Of a stretch of DNA of 64,000 bases, positions 28,786-42,122 are shown piece by piece. Each line of letters opens with the position of its first letter. Position 1 is the first letter of the stretch. This DNA is from Acanthaster planci (Eukaryota; Echinodermata; Asteroidea; Valvatida; Acanthasteridae), in the NCBI RefSeq assembly GCF_001949145.1, contig NW_019091355.1, forward strand, positions 3,222,814 to 3,286,813. The letters are read 5' to 3'. Position numbers and translations under genes: made by a program. The notes under the pieces are model-generated. The model saw nothing but the letters and a program-made list of their open reading frames with translations, was not told the origin of the DNA and searched no databases.

Positions 28786-29403
28786 ATTCATTAAACACTG
28801 TATGCCAACGACTTCCCAGTAGAAAGAAAGCCTTTGGGTGTGCAGATATCTACGGGCAGTTTGATTTTGTTCACCTCGGAAACTTCGAAAAAGGTCATGC
28901 ACTGGAAATTGTTTAAAGACCCAGAAAGAGAAAGGAGTTCACTTTCCAACTCTGGGTTTCTATTTGAATTTTGGAGCCCTTGAGCAAAGAACCTGCTACA
29001 GAAACCCATTAATATCAATCAGTGTCAAGTGCACTTCTGCGCCAAATCAGTATTTCGCCGGTAATTTCTTTAATTTTTTTGTTTGGGGGGGACGCTGTGT
29101 TTGCCAAAGGTCTTCCCATTGTCAAGCATGTACATGTATTCATTTCAATCCACCCCGGTGCCCTCTCAGGCTCCACTCGGTGCACAATTCAAAGAGTACC
29201 CGTTATTGATGGGGCAGGAGACCAGTGCAAACAAGAATCAACAGAATAGAGGGGTTTTGAAAAGGTGACGGCCAACCTATCATTGCTGTCGCACGGTGCG
29301 AACCCTTATCCGATACTGAAAGAAAACACAGCAAAACTTCAGCTCAGGGTGGATTGCAGGGTGTGGTTTGAGGTGAGAATTTCTTTACAGCTGTGCCAAA
29401 TAT

Positions 29404-29856
29404 GCGAATAACTGAATGTTCAATCGATTGTCGAATATTCCAATATTATTTTTCGAATTTGAATAATCGGATGCAAAATTCATGAAAAGGAAGGGAAAAT
29501 TTTGTGTTGTTTTAAATTGCATTATGGAGGCTTGTTTCAAGCAGATTCAAATGAAAAGCATAAAAAATCTTACAACGATTTAAAAAGTAAATTATCAAAC
29601 AATTTACAAGGAATAGAAATTTTCAACGGGCAAGAAATCTTGTTCATCTCTTAAATCGTGGCTGGAGATACATGTACTCCTAGATGTGAGAAGCTATTAT
29701 ATTGATCATAATGTGCAGTTGTGCGTGTTATTGCAACTGATTCTGTATATGGTTTTTTCAACAATCTGCCTGTCGGTGCGACTGAATATTCCAATATTCG
29801 ATCAAGTTGAAGGTCAAATATTCGAGTTGTGAATTATTTGAATTGACTCAGCCCTA
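29404..29856 (-). mobile_element. hAT-like nonautonomous element, copy 2 (inverted)
   Basis: This is the reverse-complement homologue of 6385-6800; read on the minus strand it starts TAGGGCTGAGTCAATTC. It keeps a further AT-rich end with GAATATTCGACAATCG words. Compared with copy 1 it carries an exact 6-bp insertion around 29667-29676 that converts TA to TACATGTA. Confidence 0.7.
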
Positions 29857-30125
29857 ACTTTCTTGTCTGTCCTCAATCGTGTGAATTAAACTCCCATCGT
29901 TGCACGCAAGAGTTGGGCATTTCCAGTTCTGAGTTCCACTTTTACATCAAAGGGCCCAAACTCTCCAAGCCATTGCCAGAATTTCCTATGACGAGGCAGC
30001 ATGTGCCGTGAACCTTTGGAATCTCTAAGACCTTCTTCCTCAATGTTCATCCCAGCTCTCATCCAGTCACAGGAAATCTAAATTTGGAAAAGTGGCTTCT
30101 CTGTCGGGGGGACAGTTTACACATC

Positions 30126-30208
30126 GGCGTACTTGCCACCCCAAGTTGACCCAACATTAGGTCCCTTGAACCTAACGTTGGGTTAACTTTGGGTGGCAAC
30201 TACGCGCC
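30126..30208. repeat. Long near-perfect hairpin, about 37-39 bp arms
   Basis: The left arm (30126-30162) holds CTTGCCACCCCAAGTTGACC and ends ACATTAGGT. The right arm (30170-30208) is its reverse complement apart from a few mismatches, one G:T wobble and a 2-nt length difference. The loop is about 7 nt (30163-30169). It could be a foldback MITE or a structured RNA precursor; the sequence does not decide. Confidence 0.85.
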
Positions 30209-33200
30209 AAATGCTTGTCAGACGGGAAATTCATCCACATCTCTGTATAAAGTGTACTCTGTGGAGGCAGAAAAGTGCCAGACACTGATGCCCTAAATGT
30301 ATAGTGTACATGTGCACATGTGCATTCCACGCATGTGCTTTACATGTGCTGGAATGTGTGCATTTTGTGCAGGTACATGTAGCTGAACTGACTTTCCTCC
30401 GTTTTATGGCTCCATGCTCAGATGCACCAAGGAGATCAGCCCAGTATACCATGTTCTTGAGGAGGTCTTTTGTGTGGGATAGATATTCCACTGTGTAACA
30501 AATTGTATAGTGTGGTAGGTTTGGATGTGGTTGGACATCAAAGCCTGGAAAAGCCAGTGCCAACGTGCATATTACATACAGTTCAGTTCATGCTTGGAAT
30601 TATGGCATTCCAGTTGACCAACGGAATTGACTTTGAAGGGCTTCAAGTCAGCAGGGACACATCCCAACTCTCTGGTCTGCCTTCACAAGGGAGGGTGGGG
30701 GAGTTAGGTCAATGGAGGTAGTGATTGAGACGCCGATCCCTGGAGCCTGCTCAAGCGTCAAGCGAGCAGCTCTGCCTGCAGTTTTGCCAAAGGATCCCTT
30801 GGTGACCAGAAATGCACATCAGTGCCCAAAACTTGTATCAGGCCAGGGGCTGAGATGGAGATGGACCATTAGCCCGGCCAGCCGACAACAAGCTGAGTGA
30901 TGTACCTCGCATGGGCCGGCCAGGATTTGGATGTCTGTAGAAGTTCACAAGCACACGTGGATGTGATTTGTTGCGTTTTAATAGGATTTGATGAAATACA
31001 CGGGTCACTTAAATGGATGTTGGGATCAAAGACGACGCTGACCGAAGCCTTGCTTTACTTGTCCTCACTCAAATCTAAATTTCCCAAAAGGATTTCAGGT
31101 GCCAAATACAGTCAGTACATTTTTACAGATTGGAAAGGATTGTACATGTATCTGTCTGTGAAACATTTATGTCAATCAATGCATTTTCGTTTTCTCTCTG
31201 AGGCACAACATGGACTTGGTTTTTAGCCTTTGAGAAAACGTTCCGGTCCTGCCGAAAATGACCAAGTTATCCGTGCCTCCCTTGGAGGCATGTCTTTTCA
31301 GTCGAACTGGTAGAAATATTTCTGGTCATTAACTCAGCAGGCTTCCGCTGTCTGAGCAATGAAAATATTGAAATTCAGAAGTGAAAACAACACTAGTTGG
31401 CTGCCGATCTGTGTTAACAAGGGATTACAAGCATTTCCCTTCCGGCTGTTGTCCAAATACTCCCCACCGTCCTTTCTGTTTCTGTCAAAGCCACGGTAAC
31501 GTGTCAGGTTCTGTTCTTGATTTAATTCCTCCATGCTTGCCTCCCCCCATGCCTGACACCCCATTATTTGCATGTTTATTTTCATAAGCAGAGATTATTT
31601 TGGATTCCGGCTTTGGCCTGGGACTGGCTGTCCTTGTCCAGCTCACAGAGAAGCTCCTTGGAAAATCTGGCCAGTGTGGACCTGGAACGTTTCTGCAAAG
31701 GGCATTGTGGAAACCATTTTCAGAGCGGAGGTGGCGGCTCCAAGCTTCTACCCTGTTTTAGGCCATTATGTAGCAACCAAGGCTACACCGCCATACAAAT
31801 CAGAACAAAACGGAATCCTTTTATTGATCGGGGGAAAAAACGGCCACCCATGGGACTCGACTAAACTCAGGCCAGCAGTCCGGCAGCCTTTGAGTAAAGA
31901 CACAGTAGTATTTCGTTCAAACTGTTAATACCAACCAGCACCTGTGGAGTCTGGCCCGTTGTGGCTGAGCCGAGAAACATGGCTACCAGGGGCTGACCTT
32001 TTTTTCAGCCACTAATGTTTGAAATCCTTCACATGTAGTCTGTAAACCACAGACACGGTACAATTTGTGCAGAATCAAAGAGATAGGGATTTTTCTGTGC
32101 TGGCCATCTCAGACTTTGCAAACTTGACTAGAAAGTTGGTCCTTTCATGCGGACATGTACATGCCAGAAAGTGTGCTCTACAAGTACCTCTCCAAAATGC
32201 CTCTAGGGTTATTGCGGTTGGAAGGAAAATCCTATGCCCGTGCTTTTTCGCACCGTGTTATTTTAGCCTCTCCAGAGTCAGCTCAGGGAAGTGTTATTTC
32301 AACCATTAAGAGAAATTTTCTGACCAGAAACTATTTGCCGAAATGCTGAAGAGTATTGTCTGTCTAAACAGATCACCATCCTGCGAGGAACTAGTCAATA
32401 TTTTGACAAGAGAAAAAAACCCTTATTTTATTAGCCAGAGGAGCTTTTTACCTCCAAAAAATCCAATTGTTAATACTGGTAGTTATTCTCTAATTCGAGT
32501 TTACCCCTTCTTTTCTTGAGAATTCGGGCTAGGTTCTTGGGCAGTCAGCCTCAAGGTCATTTTTGAGAGGTCAGTGGTCTTAGCTGGCCAGGAAGATAAA
32601 TATCTGTAGCACCTGCTTTGCACCTGCACAATTGGTTGACACACCCTACTACCCTGGTCAGTGATAATCCAGTCAGGGCTTGCCAGCACGAATTCATTTA
32701 TCAAACCTGCTGAGTGATTAACAACATTGTACACAGAGTCCAACTTGTCACATTTCCTCAGAATCCCAGCCAGGTTATCCACAAGCTCTTCCCATGTCAA
32801 GATATGGGAATTGGATTTAGTGATATGGGAATCTTGGACCGCAATGCTACTTGTGACCAATCTGTCGTGACTTGACAAGAAGTTTGCTTATTTTGTATGT
32901 TATGTATGAACAAAAAGATTTCAAAATATTCATGGTCTCTGGCTCACAAGGTTTCATTACCTAAGCCATTTCTATAGATGTGTTGGGTCATCGATGCCTC
33001 CCCCCCCATTTTCAGTCTTTTGCTTACAACCAACTGTTCATTTTCCTGCTGAAAGTTGCAGATGTTTGGTAGCATGTCACCGCAGGGCATTGCATGTGTG
33101 GCAGTAGCAGGATAAGGTTTGACATTCGGTCTCCTCCTCCGTTCCCCCGCCTGCGACCAAAGTCAGCACCTTGCTGTGTTGTTATTTTCCTCTTCCGTCG

Positions 33201-35967
33201 ACTTGAAAGGTACAAACTTTGGCTTCCTGTGCAAAGGCACCCTGCCCACCCCTCAGACACCAAGGTGTGACTGTCACTGCCTTTTCATGACATCGGTGTG
33301 AAATCACACATAAATGAACCCTGCCGTCCTCTCATGCAACATCCGTCGTACATCCAAGACCATCGGGAAGCCCTATCAGTGGACGGGGATAAATTGAAAT
33401 TTCAAAGTAAGGGGGGGGGGAAAACGAAAGGCATTATATAGACACGACCTGAAAGGAGAGACGACAATCGGAGCAGACTTGATTGCTTCCTTCCTCATTG
33501 ATAACAGAGACTCTTTTCATGGCTAGCAGGCTTTGGGACACGGTGAAGTGTTGGCGTGCCTTTGAATTGTGATCAGGGCTGGCTTGCTGACTCCATCAGC
33601 TCAGAGGAGAGAAAGGGTTTCTTGTTTTGTTCTGTGACTGGACCAATGTACATGTGGACCTCTTGGCCCTTATTGCTAAATAGACCAGACTTTGGACCAA
33701 ACACTTCGTATACAGACCATGCACGTAAATGTATGGATATGTACATGTACTTGTACATTTACTGTACACGTATGGGAGCATGGAGAAACATGTAACTGGC
33801 CATACACATGTAATCCAGACATGTTCATGTACATACCGGTACATGTACGTTGCATCTTGTACATGTACATGTATGTAATCACAGACTTGGGAAAGTATCA
33901 GCGCATGCACATGTACACCACATTCACAAATGGATGCACATGTAGCGTGTATGTTCACGTTGGTCCTTAATCGATTTCAGGCATGCAATGTAAATTCTGC
34001 TCCACTGTCCACTGTGGTTGTAGAGAGAGTTTAATTTCACGCTTACCAACTCTTTTCACTTCAAGAATTCCAGGCGGGCAACACTGGTCACAGCACAAAC
34101 ATGGATAAGGTCACTAACCCACACCCAGACAATGAAGTTAGTTTTCCATGATGGTTTTTTTTTTTTTTACCGTCTTTTGGAAGAATCCATGTACTAGTAC
34201 CATTCTTTGGTACATCTTTTCAGGCCCTGTGCTCATTCAAGTGCCTTTAAGTAAAAGAAGAACAAAAAAGAGGCTTTTCCTCATCTTCTTTAGTTTAATT
34301 TAACACGGAGACATACTCAGGGCCTGGAAAGGTATTCAATTTAGGCTTAATGGTTGTCACCTACCAAGTTCTTTTTTGGTCAGTTTTGATCTTATTTGAC
34401 CAAGCGTTGGGAAGGAATGTGAGCGCTTTCAAAGTGAAGTGGGGTTGAAGTGCTGTTGAGATGGAAATTAGAATTCTGGTTGCTGTTTTGTGATAAGAAG
34501 GTATTCAATGGACTTTGAAATTGGCATCAGGCTGGATCCCTTTTTGGAAACTACGGTGTCGCTATCTTTTCAGAGCAGTTTGGTTGCTAATTTTACCCTG
34601 CTACATTTTTCGTGGATGACCAGTAGGGTTCATTTCCTTGTCATTGAAAGCAAGCCCTAGTTGCTTACATATCTCCCACAAGGAGGTTGCTAATGTAGCA
34701 CATAAGCCAAGTACCCCCCAGCTTTTTATCAAAAGGCTTACAAATAAGTATCATAATCAGTTTGTGATATGCGTGTACACACATACTGCCGTCATTGTAT
34801 AAAAACACGTATCAATTTCTGTGGCCTTTTCCTTATGAAAGAAAGGATCGTCTTTGATATGAAATTGCAATTTTGAAAGAAACCTATCAGTTGTAATTGT
34901 ATGCATGCTTGCCGACAAAAACAAAATCTTGACCAATGCCAGTTTTGTTGCACTGTGCTTGGGTAGACACTGAAAAGATTTGATCATTTCTTCCAGCTTC
35001 GTTTTTGGCCACTCACCCAGCCCTTGTTGTGTGTTACTTGTACTTCGTCCCACACTTCATCATCTCCCTGCAGAAACTTTCAATATCTCACAGCCAAGAA
35101 TATAAACGTTTTGACCATATTGTGTCAATGTATTTTCAATTAAATTACATTTTGTGAAGAACTGCCGGGAGTAATCCTTTCCTCAAACTTTTCCTCTTTT
35201 CGGCTGTGAGCCTGACTGACAGCAAAGGAGATCAAATTTAAATCTAGCAAAATTGGCCTTTGTGCATCAGTGAATGACCGTATTTAGTTCGGGGATTATC
35301 TTTCAAACTGTTGCAGTTTGAGGATTATTAATTTTTTTTCTTCGTCACCCAACCCTCACTGCTACAAAAAGCATCGGAAAACAGGCCTGCAGGTACTCAC
35401 CTTTCCAGCATGGGTAGTTGGTCGTCCTTTTGAATAATGTGCTACGTATTTCAACCTTTGTGCCAGCAAGTAAGTTTGAAGTTCAGTGCCCTTCATGTGG
35501 CGTTTCAACGTCCATCATGTGGTTGAATACCTTTGCTCAGAATTGCCAAAGGTTGCCAATGAATCTACGTTGGTCTTGCCAAAACCATAACTCTATCTAG
35601 CATCATCACCATTTTAATTGTCACCGTTAATATTCAGCTCAACTGAGTTCCCTCACCCAGCAGCTCACAGTAAATCCCTCTGTTGGTGACTGTGATCGAT
35701 CCAGAGGTTGCCAGATACCAAATTTGTTCAATTCATCAAAGCTGCTAGTGTCCCCAGGCATGTTCTACCTATCAGGGTATTCTTAATTTCTCAATGATGC
35801 CTCAGGGGGCAGTACCCAATTCCAAGGTGGAAAAAGTGCCACAAGGTCTAGGGTTGTGTGACCTTAGCTCTTCCTCAAAGACAGACCGGACAGATTATTG
35901 TGGCCTGTGCTTTGTCCTCTTTCATGTTCCTCCACTCAGTAGTCATCTCTTTTTTACTGTGAATAAA

Positions 35968-36004
35968 TTAATCAATTTAAATTAATTAAATTAAATTGAA
36001 TTAA
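35968..36004. repeat. AT-rich near-palindrome
   Basis: TTAATCAATTTAAATTAATT followed by AAATTAAATTGAATTAA is nearly self-complementary. It is low-complexity AT sequence able to form a cruciform. Confidence 0.75.
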
Positions 36005-37060
36005 TCAATCAAAATCATTTTTTCCCAGGAAGAGGCTGGTAAGTGGTTATATTGTTCGTCAGTGGAATGTTCAGTGCATTTGTAATTTGGAACAGTTAAT
36101 CATTTGTTGCATTTTTTTGGCATCTTTAAGTTTAACCTTGACAAATGTGACCAACCTAACAAAGCTAGTCCCAAGTCGTCAGAGCCACATTCAAGTTTAA
36201 AGCCCTTAAACAAATTTGCATTATGTAAATCAATAAGAATCCTGAACCTTTTCACCTGTGTTTTGTCTGTGGCCTCGGGACTTATTCCAGTCACTAAGTT
36301 TTCTTCGCTCTAAGAATGAGATTTACTCCTTTGTTAAAATGTGAATGGAACTTTTAAGCTTCATCTGGAAGATGCATTTTGAGAGTGGCTATGGTACGGA
36401 GCACATGCACTGCTGTGTATGAATATAAAACAACTGAAGCTGTAGCCACAAAACAGTTAAAGCGCATGTGGCTTAAAAGTTGAAGAAGAAAAATTATTGC
36501 ATGGCCCCTGTTTCCTTCTCACATCAATGACCAAGTCAGTGCCTTGGAGATGCACTCTGATTTCGATTGTAAACCTAAACTGCTCTATTGTCCCTGGATT
36601 GGGCATTAAGTTTCCCCCCCTGGTTGGGTACCCGGGCTTTAGCACACACAATGGAGGAACTAGACTGGGCCCGCTGGGTTGGGCAGGAGAGCTATTTTCT
36701 TTGCAGCTCAATGCCTTTGCAGAATGCTTTAGTTGGTGCGATGACCTTCCAGGGCAGGACAATCTCGGTAGTGTACAAGACAAAGTTCTAAATATTTCAA
36801 CGCTAGGTCCTTTCACAAGGCATATTCTGGTTCTGGGTATTTTTGTCTTACATTTGATAATGGGTAGGTGTGTAGTGTACTGATGCATGAAGAAACGCAT
36901 GTACATGTAGTCTCCATGGTTGATCCACAGGAATTGAAATGACTAACACTGAAATACCGTACACCTGTAGCACACTGGCATGGATCTTACATGTACAGTA
37001 CCTGTGTAGATGATGTACTTCTCGTGGGCGGAACTTGAGTTTTTCGTCAAGGGCTGACCC

Positions 37061-37142
37061 AGGTTCATTGAAAATACAGAGTCATGGAACACGCTGGGCC
37101 ATGGTCCCCTCTCCCTTTGTATGCCTGTATTTTAATGAACCT
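37061..37142. repeat. Hairpin with about 18-19 bp arms and 45-nt loop
   Basis: AGGTTCATTGAAAATACAG (37061-37079) is inverted as CTGTATTTTAATGAACCT (37125-37142), differing by about one base. Weak pairing continues outside the arms. It may be a decayed foldback element. Confidence 0.7.
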
Positions 37143-37566
37143 AGACCTGACATCGATAGTGGCGTGGTGGGATATTGGAAGGGGATTCGTGTCAACTGTA
37201 AAGTATCGTACCAGTACACGTACTTGAGATGCAAGGTTACGCAGTTCCTCAGGGCTATGGGCCTGGAGGTGGACCAAGAGGGCGCTGTTGTCTTAGCAAC
37301 GGAGGCCTCTTTGGTCAGACCTGAACTTTGCTGGTTCACGAATGACTAGGAAATGCACGCGTCACGGTCGCATCACTACCAACAGATTGAACTCTCCCAA
37401 TTAACGCGGCTCTTGTGAACTGATGAGGGGGGGTGCTTCTGCTCGAGGTGGATCGTCCACAGGACTTGTTAGCAGTGCATCTTAAAAATGTATTTGCCCT
37501 CGTAATATGTGTACATAAATTTACTGGTGCACATGTACATGGTATTCCATGCTACACATCTATTGG

Positions 37567-37597
37567 GCATGTACATGTACATGTACATGTACATGTA
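37567..37597. repeat. Longest (TACATG)n tract
   Basis: About five uninterrupted units of the palindromic hexamer, continuing into TATATACATACTGTACATACA. Shorter tracts are scattered through the window, for example at 1909-1929, 8543-8562, 18509-18529, 33859-33873, 52258-52274 and 53247-53262. Confidence 0.95.
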
Positions 37598-40500
37598 TAT
37601 ACATACTGTACATACAATTGTACTTACATTGCAATGCATATATTTGAATGTAGAAATGTTACAGTACACGTGGAATCAATTGTCCCTTTTATACCCTCAG
37701 TGGCCAAAATGCCTGAAAGCACCTTTTGTTTCTGGTTTCTTCAAAATGGAGTTCTCAGTTCCCTCCAAATGGAGTCCCCCCAAAAATTACAGGGACCATT
37801 GTATTTCAACACAGCACCCTAACAGGGTTTCCAGTGACCTTAACATTCTCCCAGGTCCAGGGTCTGACAGTTTTAGTGCGATCCTAATGAATGTGTTTGA
37901 CCCCGGAGAATTCCATGTGGGATCGTTACACCCTTCACCACAGTTTGGCTCAGCTAGTTTTGATAAGGGCAGGGCTTTGTTCTGGGATTCCCGAAAATAA
38001 TCATACTGGAATCGATTACAGACAGAATCATTCTAGAGGTGAAATTTATCACCTAGAAGAACTAAGAAAAATGCCATTGAAATTGTTCACAGCCATCACT
38101 TTCTTCAATTAGGAAAGTTTTGAAACCTTCTGGACTGCTCCTAGCAGTTGTGTAATGTAGTATTTGAGAAGTACACCACTTCAGGAGTTTGATTAGCCAT
38201 TTAAACTGATGGGAAAAAATGTACTCGCCAGCATTTGTATGTCCACAAGTGGAAGAAAAAGAACAATCAGATCAGTATGAAATAGTTGGTGGAGGTGAGC
38301 TCACACGTTAATGATCAGGTCAGTATTTGGTGGTGAAAAAAGAAGCCCACTCCGAAAGCTCTCGAAAGTGAGACCCCTCAAAACTTTCCCACCTGTCAGA
38401 CAATAACCTGTACCAAGACGGTGGGAATCAGAGTGTCCAAATTAACTCAAGTTTTGAAAGCCTGGACAAAACCATCCACCGGAATCATTGTGATAGTACG
38501 TGCTTGTCTTGAAAACATGTTGTCACCATGGCGATGTGGGTATCTCACTAAGTTTTTTTTCCCCTGTAAATTTCAAGTCTCCCTTTTGTGGCCCATTTTC
38601 CATTGTCCCCAGGGTAGGCTCGCTGTAGCCATAAGGCCTTGAGTTGAAGGACAATAATTATGCTTTTACCAGGGAAAGAAAATAACTGTCATTGTGCCTG
38701 TCCCTCTGTTAGCATTCTGGAGAGATCTTGGCACCTAGTCGATTTTCTTCGTCCTTGGGTCGTGCAAGGTGGTCGGAGCAGAGAATAAAGCAGGAGAACT
38801 TTCAACAGCTCCCTTGCCTTCAAGTTGGCCTAATTTGGCCATATTCAATTAACTGGTGGAGCTGTGATTATGGTCGTGCATAAAAAGGGCCAACAGCATC
38901 AGGGACAGGGTGAGAAAATTATCCAAGGCCTGCAAGAAAAATGGAGGGGAAAGTGAGCGAATCGTACATTGTACATCCGCCAAACGTTGTTCTTTTTTGT
39001 CAGGAATACACCTGTAACGAGAAGTCAGTGTATAGGCAAGGAGATACAATAGGAGATAATCATAGGAGCTGACAAACAGCATTGGGATTCTTCTTTTTGG
39101 AGGGAAATGTGAACAATGCAGTAGGTTCCTCAGAGATACCGATGCGCTGGGAAAAGCTACTCTACTGATGTTAGGCCTAACTAGCATAGTTCACGTGTAC
39201 ATGTATATTACGGTGACTTTCTGTTCTGAACCTGGTAGAGCTTATATGCATGTGGGTAGTGCTTACGGGTTTCTTTGGTGCAAACTGTATTAATGGGAAG
39301 GCAAAAAAAATGATTAATAGGTTCCTGTTGTGTCGAACTGTTGAGTGGTTTTCACAGGCATGCAACTTCTCCCCCCCCCCCCATCGGTTGGTTCCTCGGT
39401 TTCTTTCACTTGAAAATTGAAAAACACTGTAAAGTCTTGTCAGGTTTAGAATTTCCTGGTTTTTGTTTGTTTTTTTTGTTTTTTTTGTAAAGCCCAAGTT
39501 TCATCCCTGTTTTCAACTTTTGACTGGGATTCTTGGAATAATCCATCTGGAGAGTCCCCCCTAGGCTACCGTACACTGTGTGTGCATGCATGTACATGTA
39601 CTTGCACTGCCAGCTCACATATTTTCGAAGGCCATGTGTGACTTTTATGGGCGTTATTAGTGTCCCCAGAGGATTGTATGTCCACCAATAAATTTGGGAA
39701 AGAGATCCTTGATGAGGAGAGGAATTTTTTTGGGGGGTTAGGATTGGGGAACGTGCTCACAGGAGAAAGTTGGAGTTGAGGCCTCTGCAAATAGCACCCA
39801 ATGTTGATGATGTAGGCGTAGGTGGGGGGGGGAGAAGTAATGGAGATAACATGGAAGCTGTGTAAGCTTAACCAAGGCCAATTCTGGAGCGCAAAGATTA
39901 CATACATGCACATGTATGTTGCTGGGCCTACATGAGTACTCTATGCATGTACACTGTACAAGGTCATGGACATAAGAGACAAACATGCAGTGGTGCAAGC
40001 ATACCAGCTCTGTCCTTGGATTATCTAGCAGCAGTGTTCCAGTATGTGCTCATGTGAACCACTCTATGCATGTGCCATACTTACAACCATGTAGCAGTAT
40101 TTGTGCTGACGCATTGTGCTGAGGGCATTGTGCTGAGGACAGTTGTCGTTAAAACAAATTGGGAATTTGTCTTCTGCACACAGGTGTAATTCCTTTTACA
40201 GTTATGGTTTTCAACTGCTGAAGATATGATGTGTGAAAAATCTTTGGTAAATGTTGGTACTATATGAAAGGGGGTAGGTTTGGCCTATCTTATCTAATCT
40301 CTGAATAATATAATTTCAGATTTAGCATTGTTGGAATACCATCAGAAAACTTATGTGGGTGTACAGTGCTGGACTACATGTAAATTTATGTTTGTGTTTT
40401 TCCCATGATGAATTTCACTATCTTTAGGGAATTATAATTTGGTCAAATCAGCTTCTGTAAGAATACCATCTTCCTGAATGAAATATCTGAAAATCGTTTT

Positions 40501-41961
40501 TTTTACCAAGACTCCATTCACATCCCTGGAATTCGGAGAGCCAAACAAAAGTTTGAACCTTGACACAATTTTCTGTGTTTGGGGGACTGCTAGACAATTA
40601 AACATGTGTACAAAGCAAACACAGTTTGGCCATTGTATCAGCCTCAACCAATTGGCAAATACGATTTCCTTAAATCAACACGTGATTGCTGAAAAACGAT
40701 ATTTGTCCAAGCACTTGACTTGTCTGTTTAATTGCAGCACCAACTCAGATTTGTATTTGGTCCGGGGTGGTTGTTGTCACCACCGCAGGCCTGTCCTGGA
40801 CCCTTGCTGTCGCCAGTCTTCCTGTATCAGCCATGTTAAACATCCCACTGGTGCCAATCATAGCGGTTTGAACAGCCAGCAACCAATGTTTTGCCCTTTT
40901 TACCTGTCTGAGAACTGCCTTTTGATCCGCCGCCTTTCATTGTGTGCGTGGCCGGAAACGTTGAATGAAGCTGCCTTAAATGTCTGACCTACTTTGCGGG
41001 GATTAGATTTCACCAAAAAGGAGAGCTTAACTTGATATGATCAGTACATGCGTAATACATCTTGTTCCACTTTTCACCAAAGTGGCACGGCTGAAACTGA
41101 TTTTACATCAGCGAGCCATTGTGATTGTGTGATAAATTTGAAGGATTTCAGTCAGCTATACTCAAGTGGAGCCATAGCTTATCACCGGTAAAAAGCCTGT
41201 GGTGGTTTCCTTAATCCCCTCCGACAAGCTAAAGTGACTTGCAAATCGCCTATTGATGGATGAATGAAACCTCGTAGATGCCAACGGTTTCAGATAACAG
41301 AAGGGTACCGGTAGATGTGCAGACTGACTCTTACTTTTGAAGTTTGGATAGCTGAGTAACCAGACCGCTTTTTTTTTGCAGTTGAAATCACAAAATACTG
41401 ATTTTTTGTACTAAAGCAGATATCCTGTCTATTGCTTTTACTTCATCTCCCCAGCCCTCCTCCCTACAACCAACAAACTCTGACCAACCTGCCCCATCCC
41501 CTAGAAATGACACAAGATACCAAAACAAGAAGACTTCAAAACGAGAGAACATCGAAGGAAAAAAAGGCCTTTTGACGACACATTTCTTCTTAAGAATTCT
41601 GGCCTTAAAATGCGTGTAAAGTTCTTAAACTTTCTGGAAAATAGGTCCTTGATAGTATGTCACACAAACCTGTCAACTCAAATCTCTCCAAAAGTCTTGA
41701 GAAATAAGGGTGCATGCGTGCCTCTCCCGTTATTTGAAAGTGGAGGGGGGAATATACCTGAAACAAAGTTGCATTCAAATAACAGGTGGAATTTACTTGC
41801 ATGCTTGATAAAGAAAAAAAATCACCTGACAACGTAGATTTGTTGCTTAGCAGCTGAGGCCCATAAAAATAACAGTGAAGGAACCAAATTTATGAAATTG
41901 GAAATAACCTGGGGCAGTCAACAAACGGCACCTAGGGGCAGTGAGTTGACTTCGTTAGTGG

Positions 41962-42122
41962 AACAGATGACATTAAGAAGCAACACCTATCAAAGCAGGC
42001 CTGAATGTCATGACCTGTGAACTTGATTTGCATAATCTCTAAAACAGATGACGTAAAAAGGAAAACTAATCAAAGCAGGCCTGAATGTCATGGCCCGTGA
42101 ACTTGATTTGCATAATCTCTGA
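41962..42122 (+). repeat. 81-bp tandem duplication
   Basis: AACAGATGAC starts at 41962 and 42043. Both copies share CAAAGCAGGCCTGAATGTCA and GTGAACTTGATTTGCATAAT with only a few differences, so the duplication is fairly recent. The segment between AACAGATGAC and CAAAGC is less similar. Confidence 0.9.

Larger units (their letters stand above)
20498..29403. other. Noncoding stretch
   Basis: No exon is recognised. Contents are a (TTAA)n run at 20919-20939, TACATGTA tracts at 20971-20986 and 21397-21435, a short duplicated 13-mer near 21549-21575, a (TA)n run at 21869-21889, a (GGAT)n stretch near 24829-24848 and a diverged repeat pair at 28299-28440 and 28482-28785. Confidence 0.5.

Noticed and set aside
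32501-32878. 125-codon minus-strand open frame with protein-like composition (contains LTWEELVDNLAGILRKC)
   Set aside because: Plausible composition, but I recognise no family and see no convincing splice sites. A database search would settle it.
36457-36906. Overlapping open frames of 149 (minus) and 128 (plus) codons
   Set aside because: Both strands are open over the same bases and neither resembles a known protein.
37509-38000. 163-codon + strand open frame
   Set aside because: Its start is translated (TACATG)n microsatellite (alternating M-Y residues), and the remainder has no known domain.
40478-40987. 169-codon + strand open frame
   Set aside because: No recognisable domain, no clear splice context and mixed composition; consistent with chance in 64 kb.
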